DNA of 64,000 bases, taken from Ignelater luminosus. Lineage: Eukaryota > Arthropoda > Insecta > Coleoptera > Elateridae. Numbering within the stretch: position 1 is the first letter of the stretch; each line of letters starts with the position of its first letter. The position numbers and the translations under genes are program-made. Positions 59,291 to 64,000 of the stretch are shown here, piece by piece. The stretch is from assembly GCA_011009095.1 (NCBI GenBank), contig VTPC01003830.1, positions 1 through 64,000 on the forward strand, in the 5' to 3' direction. The notes beneath the pieces were generated by a model that worked only from the letters and a program-made list of their open reading frames with translations, did not search any database and was not told the DNA's origin.

Positions 59291-62200
59291 TGTGGTTTTC
59301 CGAATTGCATTGCAATATCCTGCCAATTTTCATTTCTTGGATGGATATACACATTATGAGGAAAAAAAAAGTTATATTAGAGAACCCAGCCAATGAACCC
59401 TGAAACTCATATAACAACTTTCTATTTTCAATGCCGGCAATTTTTTGGCTCATGTAGAACTAACTAACGACAACTTCCAATGAGTCAATGTAAAAATTTT
59501 ATGTTCCACCCGAAACGTTTTGTTGGGGAAATTGTTTGCTCACTAGAAAATGGGCAAAACAAATGAGAGAATATATTTTTCAGATTTAAAAGTAAAAAAC
59601 AAACTTGCCAAATCAAAATAATTAACAATTAATTAAATGGGGCAAAAAATCAAATCAAAGCGAGTATAATTAATTAAAAATTTTCTGTGGAAATAAATTT
59701 GATATTTATTGAACACCTTCCTGAATGATTCCTATTAAATTTTATTATCCCAAAAACTTCTGTCAGGTTGGATATCTAAATAATAATTTGCTAAATTATT
59801 ACGCGGTTGTTTTCACGATTATCACCCACGAGCAACCATATTTGGTATAGAAATGACTTTCTTCTAATAAAAGAAGTTTTCTAGCTACAAATACATTGCT
59901 AGAATGAAAATCTCACTTGCGATGACATGTTTTGTGTACTCTTGACATATTTTTTTCTTTTTAGTTTTAGAAGGCAAAAGCTAATATGATACAACATTAT
60001 TCTTTAGAGACACATACAGATCATTAGCATATTTATTGAAATAATCTTTAAATGGGAGAAATATATCTAAATGTAGATCGCATAAATTGCCAGCAATACC
60101 ATCAGATTTTTCCATTTTACCTTGTAAAAAACCTTCAAGAGGCCGTCTATTCATAACCAAAACTTTTTTCAGGCCTTTCGTGACAAATAAATAACCAAAA
60201 TGTAGCCTACAATTCGCGTTAAGCACGCTACGTTCATATTATGGAAGGAAACATGTTTCAGGTGGAGAAAATTAATATATCGGCCAACTTGGAAATCTCA
60301 TTTACGAATTTTTCATCTTATAATCTCACCCGACAGTTCTGTTTAACATTAAGGAAAAAAATGAAAAGTAACGGTTTTATTCGGTTACTGAATTAAAATT
60401 GTAAGCAGGTTCGTTTACAAAACCTGCTGCATACATTCAACTACCTTCATAAAGATCATTAGACTGAAACCAGACGCTTCGAGAATTACTGGTCCATTTC
60501 TCTCTGACAACAATAACTGATGTTATATGGTACTGAGATATGCAAATATATGATTCAGATAGGCGAAAGTTCAAAGACCTGTACACCACACACAACAGTA
60601 GCAGGTAAACATAAAGCGATAAGACAAAACGGTACTACACGCAATCAAATAACAAAACCCAAGCCATGTTATTGAATCGTTTGGTAATTACTTTGTCAGT
60701 GCTTATCACAGTTTTATCGAAAAAAATATGTGAACAATTATCAGCTAGCTCAGTGTAATCCTGTAAGATGCACCGCTGACAATATATTCTTTCAGAGAAA
60801 ACCAGCATCAGCAGTTTGTGTAATTGTTCTTTTATACTGATAATAATTGTTTTGACTCGTTTGTGCATCAGAAATGACGAGCTTGTTAGTACTAATGACA
60901 TGAAAAACTTACGCCTCACATGCTTACGATATGTGGAGGTTCAAGGGCTCTTTAAGAGATACTCACCTGAAACAAAAGAGAAAAATTATTATACATGGTT
61001 TTTTACATTAAAAACAAAGTTATAATACACAAATTTACTTAAAATCGAGATTTTTAGTTTTTTCTTGAATTTAGTTTTCTTGCGATTAATTGAAACGAAC
61101 ACAGTACAAAGCAAGCAAAAAATTGAAATAAAACTAGAAATTATAACTCATATGAAATTCAAATTTTAAGTCGCCTCCTTTCTGTTCTACACAAGCAATT
61201 CTTAATTACTTATCCACGTCTTTTGTTTTAGTTTTTTCTAGATAAAAGTCACGGGCTGTAGATTTAAGTAATAGTGCGTGTAGGTACTACAACGCAACTC
61301 AAAAACCTGGGGCAGGTTCATCACCTTGGCAGGAAATACGCTGACTTCATTGCTAACTATGACACTCATTTTAATACGCTCCTTTCCTTGAATTTGTATG
61401 TGAGTATTTTAATAAATTAAATAGCCTGACTTTCAATAAGGCAAACGCTGAAAAAACTGAAATTTTCCATATACGTGGAAAAATGTTAACCCACACGTTT
61501 AGAAGTAATATTGAAAGTTTTAAATAAATCTCGATACGCGTAAAAAGCCTAAAAAGCATATTGAAATTATTGCCTAATATTGATCCATGAAATTATAGTT
61601 CTCCAGGAATTCAAGGACGTGGGAGAACCAAGAAATGAAGAATGTTTTCATGGCGCTTCAATTAATTTCGTCTTGGAATTTATTTGTGGTAATATAATTC
61701 AGAATACAACACGTCTTGCTTTCTCTTTTTCCATTACATTTCTCATGTTATCAAATTCTCGAAATCAATTCTAGTTATTTATACGGAAAAAAATGATTTA
61801 TTAAATAGTAACTGATTTAGTTGTGAACGCAATCATTTTTTATTTTTCAGCATTAAAACCTTTAAAAATAAGTCAACTGTGACGTATTCTCGTAAGTTAT
61901 TCCAGTTTCTTTTGCTTTGTCCTTAGAGTTGCTATTATGTATAAATAGCAGTAATAATTCAAAAGCTTGTTTACAGTGAACATTTGCAATATAGTCCTTA
62001 CAAATTCGAGATAGGCATATAGGCTAACTGAAAATACATACAATAATCGCAACAATGCAAAAATAATTAATAACAAATTGCAGCATTTTAGCCAGTTGTT
62101 GGTAAATGACCACGCCATGATCATCCGAAAACTCCCTGAAACTTTCATTACTACCCTCTGTTTGCTTTCAGCAACCGTCAAGAATGAAGCTTTAAGAGCA

Positions 62201-64000
62201 TTGTGTCGTGATGGAAGTATTCAAGGCAAAATGTCAAAAGTGGCCTTTAGTGAAACTATGCAACACACCTCTCGATACCCCTTAGCTGTATTTGCTCTTT
62301 GAATTCAAAAAATTTATTTGGCACAGTAAGTCACCACCTGCCGTACGCATATCTAAATAGCTATTTATACCCAACGGATTGGCAGCTGCCCGCATCAGGA
62401 CAAACGCGGACCAATCGAGTCAGTACAGTGGTTTTCCCATGAGCTTAGCGTTTGAACTTGTTCCCACTGATGCCTATCGTATGGGGTCGTTTATCAGATT
62501 CCAACAATAATAAATTGCTCTACGTTTCATATAAATTGAATAGTGTACACAGAATAGGTTACTCTTCTATTACTTTGCCACTTCAACTTAACCAAAACAA
62601 AATAGATATTAAAGTGTCAATTACACATCCCATGAACATTTTATTGAGCTCTATAATGTAATCTTGAGGATATAACCAAAACCAGGCAATCGATAAGCAT
62701 TTAAAGTTTTGAAGCACAAGATTATGTGTATAGTTTAAGTTCTCAGTATCTCGCTTATTGAATTGTAATTAAAATCATTCTTGCAGTTCACTGCTAAAAA
62801 TATCTCTAACCATCAGATTATCAATTCAACCAATTCAAGTAACTGATCTCACGGTTCTAAGTCAGTGTTGCTTCAATCTTCATGGACAAGTCCCAAAAAT
62901 AATTTTGAGAACAGTTCTGATTTTCACGCTGATGTTTCAAGCATCACTTGGGACCTTCTTAGAGATGATGGGTAGATGCTATCTACCCACCTTAGAGTCG
63001 AGTACGAGTTTCCAGATATCCATCAGAACTTTTCGACAACCTATAGTTCAATAGAGCTATGACAAAGTATCTTAGACCTAAATTGCTAATACTTGACTAA
63101 TTTGTCATACTTTGGGTATGGTATAATATGGTTGAAGCCTTTGGTAAGTTAAAGGCGTTTCGAATTTTAGCCCGAAATATATACATCGAATTATTAGAAA
63201 ATTTTTAGTTTATAAAGCATTCTGATTCAACCAAGAGAGCACTGTAAAATTTGGCTATAAACATAACCAAAGATAAATGTTAAATTTTTACTTTTGTTTT
63301 TCCTCTAATTGTTGGTTACTGATAACAAATTGTTTTGTTTGGACATTCTATACTCAGTACTTGCTTTTTTATCTTGTAAACGTGTCTCTTATTTGGAAAT
63401 TGGTCACTTTCAAATATTTTTGATTTTATAAATTGATTGGACAGTATGTCTAAAATACTGCCATGGTAATCTTTTTATGTATAATAATTTTGCCTTTCGA
63501 TATCGAGAAAACTTTTTCTAAGATATCCAATTACTAGAACTGATTTATACATTTTAGTAGTTCTTGGAAAACTAACTTTTAATTGCAACAAAAGCGTCTC
63601 CCTTCCACAATATTAAACTTGTTTATCCTGAGTATTTATCGTCACCTTCCCACATCAATTGTAATATGCAAAGAACAGAATTTGCCTTCAGTACTTCCTT
63701 TTCTTCTTTCCCGGTAATTTTAATTTTCCTTCCGCTTTTGGTTTCCGTCAAGCATTCTTATGTGCCTTTACACAGATTAGCAAAAGTCTATTAAACTAAT
63801 ACTGGTAGGGAAATTAGCAGAAGTTCATCTCATTCGTTATCAGTTTTCCTTTTAGCTTTTCCGAGTTCTAACTGTTTTATCATTATTATGCACAAAATAA
63901 ACGAACAAAAGCTGTCTAATAATTATATTGAAGTACAATATAAGATAATAAAAGCTTTAATTAAGAAGATTTTTTGAAAAAATTATTTATTTTGTTTATG
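59291..64000. other. Non-coding DNA, nothing recognised
   Basis: Short frames at 59981-60226, 60635-60919, 61897-62181 and 62078-62302 have no recognisable domain. A perfect 8-bp hairpin GGGTAGAT-GCT-ATCTACCC lies at 62970-62988. No repeats or termini were supported. Confidence 0.4.

Overview
The window looks like a strongly AT-rich piece of an arthropod, most likely insect, nuclear genome. The support is intron-split coding sequence, mariner, pogo and hAT-like DNA transposons, Jockey/CR1-like LINE relics, long non-coding stretches, and a 100-N scaffold gap. No bacterial-style operon, CRISPR array or convincing tRNA/rRNA gene was seen. The only clear host gene is the terminal coding exon of a MEX3-type RNA-binding ubiquitin ligase (35827-36836, minus strand): the C-terminal part of KH1, a complete KH2, a Ser-rich linker and a C3HC4 RING. 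Flies lack an obvious MEX3 as far as I know, while beetles and other insects have one, so a non-dipteran insect fits best; the species cannot be fixed from this sequence.

Layout. 1-1.2 kb: 5' part of a pogo/Tigger transposon (minus strand, one frameshift, cut by the window edge) with a set of 15-bp GGGG-containing repeats in its upstream part. 1.2-11.3 kb: no recognisable genes, but a 127-bp imperfect palindrome at 10.25 kb. 11.3-14.3 kb: a dead mariner split by a 1.79-kb hAT-like non-autonomous element with a near-identical 8-bp target duplication. 16.7-17.4 kb: a long foldback element. 20-26.3 kb: a transposon nest, with two decayed LINEs tail to tail, the minus-strand one interrupted twice by full-length mariners (23091-24378 and 24910-26200), each with an open 348-codon transposase and near-perfect or perfect inverted repeats.

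26.2-35.8 kb: very AT-rich, nearly transposon-free DNA lying directly downstream of the mex-3 stop codon. It carries ATT/AAT microsatellites and several inverted repeats, and may be a long 3' UTR (inference). 35.8-36.8 kb: the mex-3 exon. Its intron acceptor is clear, but I could not find the preceding KH1 exon anywhere up to 64 kb. 36.9-64 kb: mostly non-coding DNA, probably mex-3 intron and/or flank, with scattered CpG-rich islands (37.0, 37.7, 39.1, 59.1 kb), a 161-bp Tc1/mariner-type MITE (43.4 kb), a LINE ORF1 remnant (46.1 kb), a damaged IS630/Tc1-type DDE transposase (51.3-52.7 kb) and three E-boxes near 56.6 kb.

The 100-N gap at 51454-51553 is flanked by the same 79 bp on both sides, so it is probably an unmerged contig overlap and not missing sequence.
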